Part shown: positions 8,690-16,741 of the stretch, piece after piece
Numbering within the stretch: the stretch's first letter is position 1
How the letters are laid out: every line of letters begins with the position of its first letter
NCBI GenBank assembly: GCA_020161775.1
Contig: JAIUOW010000007.1
Span: 124,001-188,000 of the forward strand
Reading direction: 5' to 3'
Source: Pseudomonadota bacterium
Lineage (GTDB): Bacteria > Pseudomonadota > Gammaproteobacteria > Burkholderiales > Burkholderiaceae_C
DNA: 64,000 nucleotides
Program-made: the position numbers and the translations under genes
Notes under the pieces: generated by a model
Database searches by the model: none
What the model was told of the DNA's origin: nothing
What the model saw: only the letters and a program-made list of their open reading frames with translations

Positions 8690-10163
8690 GGCGGCTCCTT
8701 ACTTGCTTGCATGGCTTTTGCACACCGCGGTTGCCCAGCAGGCCCAGCCGCTGCCAGACGGGCACGGTGCTGCCCAGGAAATGCGCGGCGTGCTGCTCGT
8801 GTTCTTCCTGCGCCTGGGCGCTTGCGCCCTGGGCCGTGACGGCACGGCCCAGTTCGGCTGCGCTGCGCGCCCCGCCCTGCCAGGCCAGCCAGAACAGCCG
8901 CTCGATGGCGCTGGTGTCGATGCCATTGCCCGAAACCGGCGACGCCAGGCAACGCAACGTGCCGTCGGCCAGCGAGCGCTGGGCGATGGCTTCGTTGAAG
9001 GCCGGGGCACGGCTATCGCGCACGCGCTGCACGTCGTCTTCAAACACCGGGCAAATGTCGCGGCGCGCAATCAGGCGCGACAGGTTCAGCACCAGGTCGT
9101 CCACCGCCCAGCCCGTCTCTGCTGTGTCAGCACGCAGCGCGGCCAGGGTCAGCGGCTGGGTGGCGGCTGCCAGTTGTTCCAGCAGCGGACGCAGGCGCGA
9201 CTCGTCCAGCGCCATCTTGCCGTAAGGCGTGGACAGGAACATGGGCACATCGGCCACAGGACGGGCCAGCACCAACTTCACCTCGTCCAGCGCGGCCAGG
9301 CGCTGTGCGGGCGTCAGCCGCAGCGAGCCGCGGGTGAACACGTCGCGCCGAAAGCGCCGGTTGAGCACGAAATCGGCCGCCGTCTCACACAACGATGTGC
9401 CCAGACTGGCGTCCAGGAAGCTCGCGCCAGCCAGCCGGTCGCGCACCTCGCCCGCCACGTCCGACAGGTGGACCGAGCAGGCAAAGTTCAGCCGCGCGGC
9501 CTGCAACTGCTGCGCAACGTCGGCAAAGTAGCTCAGGCACCACGACTGGTTGAAGTATTCATGCGCCAGGCTGCCCGGTTCCTGGCGCAGCATGTCGTCC
9601 AGCGCCTGGCTGGCGCGGGTGTTCTCCGTAAAGAACGCGCTGCCATGGCGGCGCAGCGACTGCGCGAACCGCAGTGCCTGGGCGATGCGCGCGGGCGTCG
9701 GTGCGCCCGGCGCGCCGGCCTGCTCGGTGTGCAGGTACAGCAGGTCGCGCAGGGGCTTCTCGGCATTCCAGCCGGGCAGCACGTTGTAGCTCATGAAGAC
9801 CGCGCCGCCGGGCTTGAGCTTGCGGCGCATGAATTCCACCAGCGCGTGCTGCGCCGCCGGGCTCACCCAGGACCAGACGCCGTGCAGCACGATGAAATCA
9901 AAAGGCGGCGTGGGGGTTTCCAGCATGGCCTCGAAGCCCAGGTCCAGCCATTGGGCGCTGACGCCCGACTGGCGCGCGAGCGAACGCGCGTTCAGCGCAT
10001 GGTCGGGGTTGAAGTCGGTTCCCCAGAACTCTCCGCGCGGGTTGGCCGCGGCATGCAGGTTGGCCGACACGCCCTGGCCGTAGCCCAGCTCGCAGTAGGT
10101 GTAGGCGCCGCCGTCCGACGGCAGCGCCAACCCGTTGACGAGCAGGTGCCAGCGCAGGTACCA
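8676..10163 (-). pseudogene. SAM-dependent methyltransferase, 5'-truncated
   Basis: About 495 residues of a class I SAM-dependent methyltransferase with a C-terminal regulatory-type region. The AdoMet-binding motif TYCELGYGQGVSANLHAA and FWGTDFNPDHAL lie almost at the beginning of recognisable homology (LRWHLLVNGLALP). The usual N-terminal 30 or so residues that carry the substrate-proximal segment in this family are missing. Upstream of about 10163 the open frame continues only as antisense of the secretin gene. The truncated end coincides with the truncated 5' end of sctC on the other strand. A chimeric protein could still be made from ATGs inside the secretin antisense, but the native start is gone. 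Confidence 0.7.
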
Positions 10164-10920
10164 GCAGTTGATCGACCAGCTGGACGTGCCCACCGCGCAG
10201 GTGGAAATCGAGGCCATGATCGTGGACATCAGCACCGACAGCGCCAGTGAACTGGGCGTGAGCTGGTCCGGACGCATTGGCCGCGTGAACTTCGAGCTGG
10301 GCCGCCAGACGGAGCTGACCGCGGCCAGCAATTCAGCCCGGGCGGGCAACTTCCTCATGGCCCAGCTGCGCGCGCTGGAGACCAGGGGCGATGCGGAAAT
10401 CATGAGCCGCCCTTCGGTGCTCACGTCCGACAACATGGCGGCGCTGCTTGACCTGTCGGAGACGTTCTACATCCGCAGCCAGGGCGAGCGGGTGGCCAAC
10501 GTGACGCCGGTGACCGCCGGCACCACGCTGCGCGTGACACCTCATGTGGTGGACGTGAACGGCAAGCTGCTGGTGCAGCTGAAGATCGACATCGAGGACG
10601 GCCGCATCAGCGCGCGCCAGGTGGACTCGTTGCCCACGGTGGGCCGTACCAACATCAGCACCGAGGCCACGGTGGATAGCGGCGACGCGCTGCTGATCGC
10701 GGGCTATGTGTCCACCAACGACCTGGCATCCAGGGACCAGGTACCCGTGCTGGGTGACATCCCCGGCGTGGGCATGCTGTTCTCCACGCGCACACGCACC
10801 GTGCAAAAGCGCGAGCGCATGTTCCTGATCCGCCCTCGGGTGGTGGGGTGGCCGGGGCAGGCGCCGATTGCGCCGCCGGTGGCGGCGCGCCCGACGCCGC
10901 GTGCGCCGGGCGCGCAGTAG
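10162..10920 (+). pseudogene. sctC: Type III secretion secretin SctC/HrcC, C-terminal fragment
   Basis: About 250 residues of the outer-membrane ring protein of a type III secretion system. Homology starts at QLIDQLDVPTAQVEIEAMIVDIS, passes through the secretin core (MSRPSVLTSDNMAALLDLSETFYI, GTTLRVTPHVV, QLKIDIEDG) and ends in the secretin signature VPVLGDIPGVGMLF followed by ERMFLIRPRVV. IEDGRISARQVDSLPTVGRT and LLIAGYVS match SctC better than GspD or PilQ. A full SctC has about 600-700 residues, so the N0/N1/N3 domains and signal peptide are absent. The frame is open from 10135, but the first codons are foreign. No other apparatus gene lies in the window. Confidence 0.75.
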
Positions 10921-10989
10921 CAGCCGTCCACCTGGAATACACCGTGGCGACAACGCACCCATCGCAACCGGCGGGGCCTGTGTGAGATG

Positions 10990-12987
10990 TCAAGGAAGCG
11001 CCAGCCGGATGGTCACTGACCCATCCCGTGCCGTTTCGAGAACTTCAAGGCCGCTGGTTTCGCCGTTCCCTGGCAATCGCACGTTCATGTGCAAACCGTC
11101 TAGCGCCACGATTTCGCCGGTCAGGACAAGACCATCCGCAAACGCAAGATTGACCTTCTGTGATGGCATCAACATGCGTGGGGTGAACTGCAATTCGCTT
11201 ATCGGATCGCTGACGCTCGACAGCACACGCGGCCTTGCGTGAGCGGCGGCGGTCCGCTCCATGCTAATTGACTCTCTGGGTACAGGCCCGGGCGGCATGC
11301 TTGTCGTGCCCGGCACTTTGGTATCTTGCGGTCTCTTGGTGGGCGTTGGGTGAACATGGACTACTTCTTTGTCGCCAACTTCACTTCCCACTTCCGGCTC
11401 CACAGCCCCCCCCGGCGACATGAATTCGGCCTTGACTGGCGACGGTGTTTGATTCTCTTCGTCACTTGGCACGGGATACTTGTCCTCCTTGACGTGCGGC
11501 GTGGACTCCTTTCGCTCGCCAATCGATTGAAGGGGCGTCCATTTGCGATCCCGCAACAGCAACTGTTCCGTCTCGTTGTATTCCAGAAAAAAAGCGTTCC
11601 TCTCGGCAAAGCTTTCAAACTGTTCTTCTGTTTCCATCGCGCGCTCCACGATCCCCAGCTCTCTCGGGGACATGCGCGCTACACGGTCCGTCGTCATGGC
11701 GCCCCAGCCGGCTTTTGAGAACGCATGAGCCACATTGCGGATTTCGGATTTCATCTGCTTGCGCTGTTTTGTCGTGAAGGCCGGATGCCCGTCCAGTTGG
11801 CGAATCTCGTCCACGCAGCGCGCAAGATTCTTGACAATTGTGTCGAACTCGCGCGCGGCCTTTCTGAATTTCGTGGTTACACCCACCGACTTCGCGCGGA
11901 TGTCCATGATGGACGCAGCCACCGAACCGATGGCCGTGCCGAAGGCACTCCATTGGTCCATATCGCGATCCGCCGACGCAACAAGTTGTGCCAGATCGGT
12001 CACGAATGTACCCATCAGGGCGCGCATGGCACCATGCCGCACAGCGAGCTGGCCCCAGTCCGCCGGGGTCTTGGCGTCGTGGCTGATCTCCAGCACTGCG
12101 CCCTGACGGGGCGCAACCACCCTCTGCGAAACAATGCTGTAAACCTCGTCCGCGGCTTCCACCAACATGCTGCCAATGGCTGGCGCAGTCATGGCACACA
12201 GCCTGGTGATCCTATCAAACGAGCGTTCGTCGGAAGCCTCTCCCAGAATGCCGCGCAGACCTTCGGGAACGGTCACATACGCATTGATGAAGATGGTGGC
12301 GGTGTACATCGTCATCTGCCAGCCCAGGCGGGTGTCGTCAAAGGTCTTTTTTTGTTGCCCGACGAGTTCTTGGCCCGTTTTCATATCCACGATCTTCAGC
12401 TTGGGCATCCAGCCGTTTGTTCCTTGCTGGATGGTGTCGCGTGTCAGACGACCCAAGCGCCAGCCGAGCATCATGCCGGCGAGGTCATAGGCCAGCAGCA
12501 TGGGCTGATCGGAATTGTCTCCGTACGACTCGCGCACCACCACCGCCACGGACAATGCGGTAGGCAGCAGGCTTACAAGGTGCCGACTGACGGTACCCAA
12601 GGGTTGCGCTGGCACGTCCCCGCCGTTGAGCTTGGTCGCCACCCATTCATAGACACTTGATACCGCCTTGTGAATGCAGGTCTGGTCGAAAAGAAACGTG
12701 CCGAACGTTGCCAGCCCGAGAAAAGCGAAGTCCGCATAAAGATCCCCAGACGTATCGCCGGAGGAGTGACTGGCGTGATAGGCCTCCTGCATCGCCATGC
12801 GGACCCCTCCTTGAATGACGAAAGCCGCGCCCTGGGCCAAAGCCGCCCTGGTCGCGAACTGCAGCGCGGCGCCGGTGATGCTCCAGCCCGTCGCGGGTGT
12901 CGGGCGTGGCCGCTTGGTATCGGCGACAAAGGGCGCCGTCACGCCGGGTGATGTCGGGGTCTGTCTGGATTGAACCACGTCAGGCAT
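10990..12987 (-). CDS. Unknown 665-residue protein, candidate type III substrate
   Basis: I do not recognise the family. The N-terminus is polar and Ser/Thr/Pro-rich (1-33) like a type III secretion signal. Hydrophobic segments follow at about 34-60, 84-100, 136-151 and 163-176, and another near 230-245, suggesting membrane insertion. A charged helical middle precedes a Pro/Glu-rich linker (about 485-590) and a small C-terminal beta-rich module (QKVNLAFADGLVLTGEIVAL). It starts 4 nt after the tandem chaperone gene; the frame also has a GTG at 13002, with AAAGG directly before the ATG. G+C is visibly lower than nearby genes (26 of 60 bases in 11581-11640). Context suggests an effector or translocator. 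Confidence 0.55.
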   Translation of the reverse strand: MPDVVQSRQTPTSPGVTAPFVADTKRPRPTPATGWSITGAALQFATRAALAQGAAFVIQGGVRMAMQEAYHASHSSGDTSGDLYADFAFLGLATFGTFLFDQTCIHKAVSSVYEWVATKLNGGDVPAQPLGTVSRHLVSLLPTALSVAVVVRESYGDNSDQPMLLAYDLAGMMLGWRLGRLTRDTIQQGTNGWMPKLKIVDMKTGQELVGQQKKTFDDTRLGWQMTMYTATIFINAYVTVPEGLRGILGEASDERSFDRITRLCAMTAPAIGSMLVEAADEVYSIVSQRVVAPRQGAVLEISHDAKTPADWGQLAVRHGAMRALMGTFVTDLAQLVASADRDMDQWSAFGTAIGSVAASIMDIRAKSVGVTTKFRKAAREFDTIVKNLARCVDEIRQLDGHPAFTTKQRKQMKSEIRNVAHAFSKAGWGAMTTDRVARMSPRELGIVERAMETEEQFESFAERNAFFLEYNETEQLLLRDRKWTPLQSIGERKESTPHVKEDKYPVPSDEENQTPSPVKAEFMSPGGAVEPEVGSEVGDKEVVHVHPTPTKRPQDTKVPGTTSMPPGPVPRESISMERTAAAHARPRVLSSVSDPISELQFTPRMLMPSQKVNLAFADGLVLTGEIVALDGLHMNVRLPGNGETSGLEVLETARDGSVTIRLALP

Positions 12988-12991
12988 CCTT

Positions 12992-13900
12992 TCAAACAGC
13001 ACTGGCGAACGCCGCCGCCAGGTTCTCGCGAATGGACAGAACAGCTCCGGCTTGGGTACGGATGCCCGCGAGCAATTGCAACGGTGGCATGTGCGTATCC
13101 AGCGCCATGCAGGTTCGCAGCACGTAGTCGCGCGTGATCGGTCGCCTGCAGATCACCGCGCCGCTGTTCAGGTTGAGCATCCAGGCATTCGCCTCGGCCA
13201 GTTCCGCGGCGGCGCGCGGATGGAACGTGTGCGCAGCCCCTATGTCCGCATGCAGGTGCAACCATGCCGGCATGGGCGCCATGTGGCTGACCTGCACCTG
13301 GACACCACGAGCCTCCAGCAGAAACGATGACACCCCCGACGGCAGGCTCTGTACGGCCAGTCCCGGTAGGCCCAGCGCGGTGCTGAACCGCTCGCACAGC
13401 CCGGCAAATGCGGTGGACGGGCTCTGCCCTGCCACGGGCTTGGGTATCGCGGCCAGCGCCATCCGCTGTTGCTGCGCAGGCAAGTAAGCAGCAATCAGGT
13501 TACCGGCGCGCCAATTGCCCGCGGCCTCGCACTGTGTCTCGAGCACGCGCAGCAGCACCTGCGGCTGCGTGTCAGCCGGCCAAGACTGCTGCAGAACAAC
13601 GTCATGGGTCTGCGGGTCGCGGCTGAAAACCGCGCCCGACGGATCGAGCAGCAGGAAGTTGGCTTCCAGCAGATCGCCCCATTGGGCTTCTTCGTCCTTC
13701 GGTGGCATCGGGCCAAAGTGGACGCGGCTGTACAGGCGTTCTGCTGCCTCAGCCTCGCAGACCAGCTCGACCCCGACCCCGTACATCGTCATGTGGGCGG
13801 ACCACGGTCCATCGCCATCGCCATCGCCCTGCAACTGCGCCGGGGCTTGTCCGGCCAGATAGCCAAGCTCATGACACAGTTCGAAAAATCGTTTGCTCAT
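12992..13900 (-). CDS. Tandem CesT-like type III secretion chaperone
   Basis: A 302-residue protein made of two similar domains (about 1-130 and 160-295). The parallel segments are EANFLLLDPSGAVFSRDPQT (79-98) and EANAWMLNLNSGAVICRRPI (236-255), each followed by the VVLQQ/YVLRT strand and a helix. This is the layout of CesT/Tir-type chaperones, small acidic proteins that keep effectors unfolded for secretion, but duplicated in one chain. Ordinary CesT chaperones have about 130-160 residues and work as dimers, so this may be an internal dimer. The start at 13900 (MSKRFFELCHELGYL) fits the family; an ATG at 13930 is possible. The unknown 665-residue gene begins 4 nt after its stop, the usual chaperone-substrate pairing. 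Confidence 0.65.
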   Translation of the reverse strand: MSKRFFELCHELGYLAGQAPAQLQGDGDGDGPWSAHMTMYGVGVELVCEAEAAERLYSRVHFGPMPPKDEEAQWGDLLEANFLLLDPSGAVFSRDPQTHDVVLQQSWPADTQPQVLLRVLETQCEAAGNWRAGNLIAAYLPAQQQRMALAAIPKPVAGQSPSTAFAGLCERFSTALGLPGLAVQSLPSGVSSFLLEARGVQVQVSHMAPMPAWLHLHADIGAAHTFHPRAAAELAEANAWMLNLNSGAVICRRPITRDYVLRTCMALDTHMPPLQLLAGIRTQAGAVLSIRENLAAAFASAV

Positions 13901-14183
13901 GTGTCGCACCAACAGTCTGAATGGCTTCATCCTAGATGCGGTATCACACAGCCGCCATATACAGATGGCTGCGCGCACCGAGCAGCATGCGGACTTTCAT
14001 ATCGAGGCATGAGAGCGGGCTGCAGCGCGACTTTGGTCTGTGGCAACGCATTCCAAAGCGCCCTAGCATGGATTCACAGGTCAAACGGGTTCACGGGCCA
14101 AGCCCCCGCCTACGAGTGCGGTCCCGCTGAACAAGTCTCTCCAGGGCCGGGGTGTCTCCTTCGTCTCCTCCCCCGGCTTTTTC

Positions 14184-14211
14184 ACCGCCGCACCTGTGCG
14201 GCGGTTTTTTT
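14184..14211 (+). terminator. Rho-independent terminator, no + strand gene upstream
   Basis: A perfect 9-bp stem (ACCGCCGCA / TGCGGCGGT) with a CCTG loop is followed by seven T residues, on the plus strand. The nearest plus-strand coding sequence ends at 10920, so the terminator has no visible client; the VOC gene beyond it runs toward it on the minus strand. The region 13901-14183 contains no convincing gene. It may be the relic of a lost gene at the island border or the end of an unrecognised small RNA. Confidence 0.8.
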
Positions 14212-14223
14212 GGCGTGGTGGCG

Positions 14224-14703
14224 TCAGCCCCGCCGCGCCGCCTCAATCGCCGCGATGTCGATCCTGGTCATGGTCATCATCGCGTCGAACACGCGTTTGG
14301 CCACCGCCGGGTTGGGGTCGGCAATGCCGTCGGTCAACGCGCGTGGGGTGATCTGCCAGGACACGCCCCAGCGGTCCTTGCACCAGCCGCAGGCGCTGGT
14401 CTGGCCGCCGTTGTCCACGATGGCGTTCCACAGGCGGTCGGTCTCAGCCTGGTCGTCGGTGGCGATCTGGAATGAAAACGCCTCGGTCTGCCTGAACTGC
14501 GGCCCGCCGTTCAGCCCGATGCAGGGGATGCCCGCCACGGTGAATTCCACCGTCAGCACGTCGCCCTGCTTGCCGTCGGGGTAATCGCCCGGTGCATGGA
14601 AGACCGGGCCCACGCGGCTGTCAGGGAAGGTTTTTGCATAGAAACGGGCGGCGTCCAGCGCGCCGCCCTCGTACCAGATGCAGATGGTGTTCTTGCTCTT
14701 CAT
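14224..14703 (-). CDS. VOC-family protein, PhnB/3-demethylubiquinone-methyltransferase-like fold
   Basis: A 159-residue vicinal-oxygen-chelate protein of the PhnB-like type, often annotated as 3-demethylubiquinone-9 3-methyltransferase but probably not a methyltransferase. Motifs are ICIWYEGGALDAARFYAKTFPDS, FTVAGIPCIGLNGGPQF and GWCKDRWGVSWQITP. The start at 14703 has AGGAG 8 nt upstream; the longer frame to 14766 lacks family similarity. It stands alone between the island and the sulfonate cluster. The substrate is unknown. Confidence 0.88.
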   Translation of the reverse strand: MKSKNTICIWYEGGALDAARFYAKTFPDSRVGPVFHAPGDYPDGKQGDVLTVEFTVAGIPCIGLNGGPQFRQTEAFSFQIATDDQAETDRLWNAIVDNGGQTSACGWCKDRWGVSWQITPRALTDGIADPNPAVAKRVFDAMMTMTRIDIAAIEAARRG

Positions 14704-14810
14704 CGCGCTACTCCTGTCGGGTTGGGTTTGCCGGATTGTGAGCGTCCGGCCTTGCACGACGAACAACGGCGCCGCAAATCGACAGAAGCAGGCGACTTTT
14801 CAGCTCTCCC

Positions 14811-15026
14811 TCAAAGCTTGGCGATGGACACTTCGGTGGATTTCACCAGCGCCACCACATCCGAGCCAACGCCCAGCTGCAAGTCGTCCACCGACCGGGT
14901 CGTGATGACGGACGTGACGATGCCCCAGGGGGTTTCGACATCGACTTCGGACACGACGTCACCGCGGACGATTTCGCGCACCTTGCCCTTGAACTGGTTG
15001 CGTACGTTGATGGCTTGAATGGACAT
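14811..15026 (-). CDS. Molybdopterin-binding TOBE-domain protein (Mop)
   Basis: A 71-residue single TOBE/Mop domain (AINVRNQFKGKVREIVRGDVV ... TTRSVDDLQLGVGSDVVALVKSTEVSIAKL). Such proteins bind molybdate or related oxyanions in the cytoplasm as oligomers. A GGAG 7 nt before the ATG supports the start. It lies 31 bp downstream of ssuB at the end of the sulfonate operon, a recurring position in Burkholderiales, suggesting an oxyanion-buffering role linked to sulfur uptake. Confidence 0.9.
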   Translation of the reverse strand: MSIQAINVRNQFKGKVREIVRGDVVSEVDVETPWGIVTSVITTRSVDDLQLGVGSDVVALVKSTEVSIAKL

Positions 15027-15057
15027 GAGGTTCTCCAGGTTGAAAAGTGAAAAGGAA

Positions 15058-15843
15058 TCAGATGGCCCAGCGCAGGCCATGCGCCGGCGTGGCGGGCCAA
15101 TGCGGGTCGGGCGTGGTGTGGGCGTCGGGCTTTTGCAGCACGCGGTCCAGGATGCGCTTTTCCAGCGCGGCAAAGCCGGCGTCGCCATGGCTGCGCGGAC
15201 GGGCCAGTGAAATGCGCTCGTCCAATGCAATGCGTCCGTCCTCGATCAGGATCACGCGGTCGGCCAGGGCCACGGCCTCCTGCACGTCGTGCGTGACCAG
15301 CAGCGCGGTAAAGCCGCTTTGCTGCCACAGGCCCTCGATCAGGCGGTGCATCTCGATGCGCGTCAGCGCGTCCAGCGCGCCCAGCGGCTCGTCCAGCAGC
15401 AGCAGGCGCGGGTTATGCACCAGCGCACGCGCGAGTGATACGCGCTGGCGCTGGCCGCCCGACAGCCGCGCGGGCCAGTCGCCGCCGCGGTCGCCCAGGC
15501 CCACGCTGGCCAGCACCTCCCCCGCGCGCGCCTGATGTGCCCTGGGCAGGCCCAGCGTCACGTTGTCCAGCACGCGCTTCCACGGCAGCAGGCGCGCGTC
15601 CTGGAACATGATGCGGGTGTCGTCCCGCAGGCCGGTGATGTCCTGCCCGCCGGCCAGCAGGCGGCCGCGCGTCACAGGCTCCAACCCCGCCACCAGGCGC
15701 AGCAAGGTGCTCTTGCCGCAGCCGCTGCGGCCCACTATGGCCACAAACTCACCCGGCTCGATCACCAGGTCGTTGTGGCGCAGCACCTCGCGCACGCCGT
15801 AGTTCTTGGACAGGCCCCGCAGTTCAAGACGAACGCCACTCAT
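15058..15843 (-). CDS. ssuB: Aliphatic sulfonate ABC transporter ATPase SsuB
   Basis: A 261-residue ABC ATPase energising alkanesulfonate import. Walker A is [10 protein letters not shown] (about 46-55), the Q-loop [10 protein letters not shown], the ABC signature [16 protein letters not shown], Walker [13 protein letters not shown] and the switch His in [11 protein letters not shown]. The [14 protein letters not shown] stretch is typical of SsuB/TauB. The start at 15843 overlaps the ssuC stop (ATGA) and has AGGAG upstream. It works with SsuC and one or both SsuA proteins encoded upstream. Confidence 0.93.
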   Translation of the reverse strand: MSGVRLELRGLSKNYGVREVLRHNDLVIEPGEFVAIVGRSGCGKSTLLRLVAGLEPVTRGRLLAGGQDITGLRDDTRIMFQDARLLPWKRVLDNVTLGLPRAHQARAGEVLASVGLGDRGGDWPARLSGGQRQRVSLARALVHNPRLLLLDEPLGALDALTRIEMHRLIEGLWQQSGFTALLVTHDVQEAVALADRVILIEDGRIALDERISLARPRSHGDAGFAALEKRILDRVLQKPDAHTTPDPHWPATPAHGLRWAI

Positions 15844-16739
15844 GCTGCGCTCCTGTGGTAGCCGGGGTGCCACCGGAGCCAGTACCGTTCCAGGCCGCGC
15901 GCGAACACGTCGGCCAGCTTGCCCAGCAACGCATACAGCAGGATGCCCACCAGCACCACGTCGGTCTGCAGGAATTCACGGGCATTCATGGTCAGGTAGC
16001 CAATGCCGGCCTGCGCCGAGATGGTCTCGGCCACGATCAGGATGACCCACATCAGCCCGAGCGAAAAGCGCAACCCCACCAGGATGGACGACAGCGCGCC
16101 GGGCAGGATGACCTGGCGGTACAGCTGCCAGCGGCTCAGGCCGTAGGTGCGCCCCATCTCGATCAGCCCTGGGTCCACATTGCGGATGCCGTGGAAGGTG
16201 TTCAGGTAAATCGGGAAGAACACGCTCACGCTGATGAGGAACAGCTTGGCCGATTCATCAATGCCGAACCACAGGATCACCAGCGGGATCAGCGCCAGCG
16301 CCGGGATGTTACGCAGCATCTGGAACGTGGAATCCAAAAGCGTCTCGGCCAGCCGCAGCGAGCCGGTCAGCAGCCCCAGCACCAGGCCCAGCCCGCCGCC
16401 AATGGCCAGGCCGGCCAGCGCGCGGCTGGCGCTGACCTTCACATGGGTCCACAGCTCGCCGGATGCCGCCAGCGTCCAGGCGGCCTTGACCACCTCGTGA
16501 GGGGCGGGCAGCACGCGGGTGGACAGCAGGCCGAATGCCGAAGCGAGCTGCCAGGCTGCGATCAGGCTGATGGGGAGCAGCCAAGGCAATCCGCGCTGCA
16601 CTGCGGCGCGCAGCCATGGATGGCGGGTCAAGCCCGCCATGACAGAGCTGCGGGGCTTGTCATCCCGGACTTGATCCGGGATCCACGCCTCGTTCGTAGC
16701 GCCTGCACTCGTCTGCAATTCGGGTATGTGTGTGCTCAT
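15840..16739 (-). CDS. ssuC: Aliphatic sulfonate ABC permease SsuC with repeat-encoded N-terminus
   Basis: A 299-residue inner-membrane permease. Membrane helices begin at about residue 48 ([20 protein letters not shown]), and the EAA loop is [22 protein letters not shown]. Residues about 18-43 ([23 protein letters not shown]) are the translation of a palindromic repeat at 16617-16685, an insertion relative to normal SsuC N-termini that leaves the frame open. It starts 2 nt after the ssuD stop and overlaps ssuB. The cytoplasmic N-tail probably tolerates the insert. Confidence 0.92.
   Translation of the reverse strand: MSTHIPELQTSAGATNEAWIPDQVRDDKPRSSVMAGLTRHPWLRAAVQRGLPWLLPISLIAAWQLASAFGLLSTRVLPAPHEVVKAAWTLAASGELWTHVKVSASRALAGLAIGGGLGLVLGLLTGSLRLAETLLDSTFQMLRNIPALALIPLVILWFGIDESAKLFLISVSVFFPIYLNTFHGIRNVDPGLIEMGRTYGLSRWQLYRQVILPGALSSILVGLRFSLGLMWVILIVAETISAQAGIGYLTMNAREFLQTDVVLVGILLYALLGKLADVFARGLERYWLRWHPGYHRSAA
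16617..16685. repeat. REP-like palindromic pair, copy 1, inside ssuC
   Basis: Two 28-bp arms, each a palindrome, lie in opposite orientation 13 bp apart: 16617-16644 (core GGCGGGTCAAGCCCGCC) and 16658-16685 (core CCCGGACTTGATCCGGG). Each core is flanked by TGTCAT on one side and ATCCA on the other. The same two-arm design recurs at 20715-20786 with the arms in opposite order. Here it lies within the coding frame of ssuC. Confidence 0.88.
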
Positions 16740-16741
16740 GG

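Noticed and set aside
13936-14130. A 64-codon open frame between the chaperone and the terminator
   Set aside because: No ribosome site and no recognisable protein features; it starts inside the chaperone promoter region, so coding is not supported.
13900-14150. Search for a plant-inducible-promoter (PIP, TTCGB-N15-TTCGB) box upstream of the chaperone
   Set aside because: No pair of TTCG/CGAA half-sites at the required spacing was found in this stretch, so HrpX-type control is not supported here.
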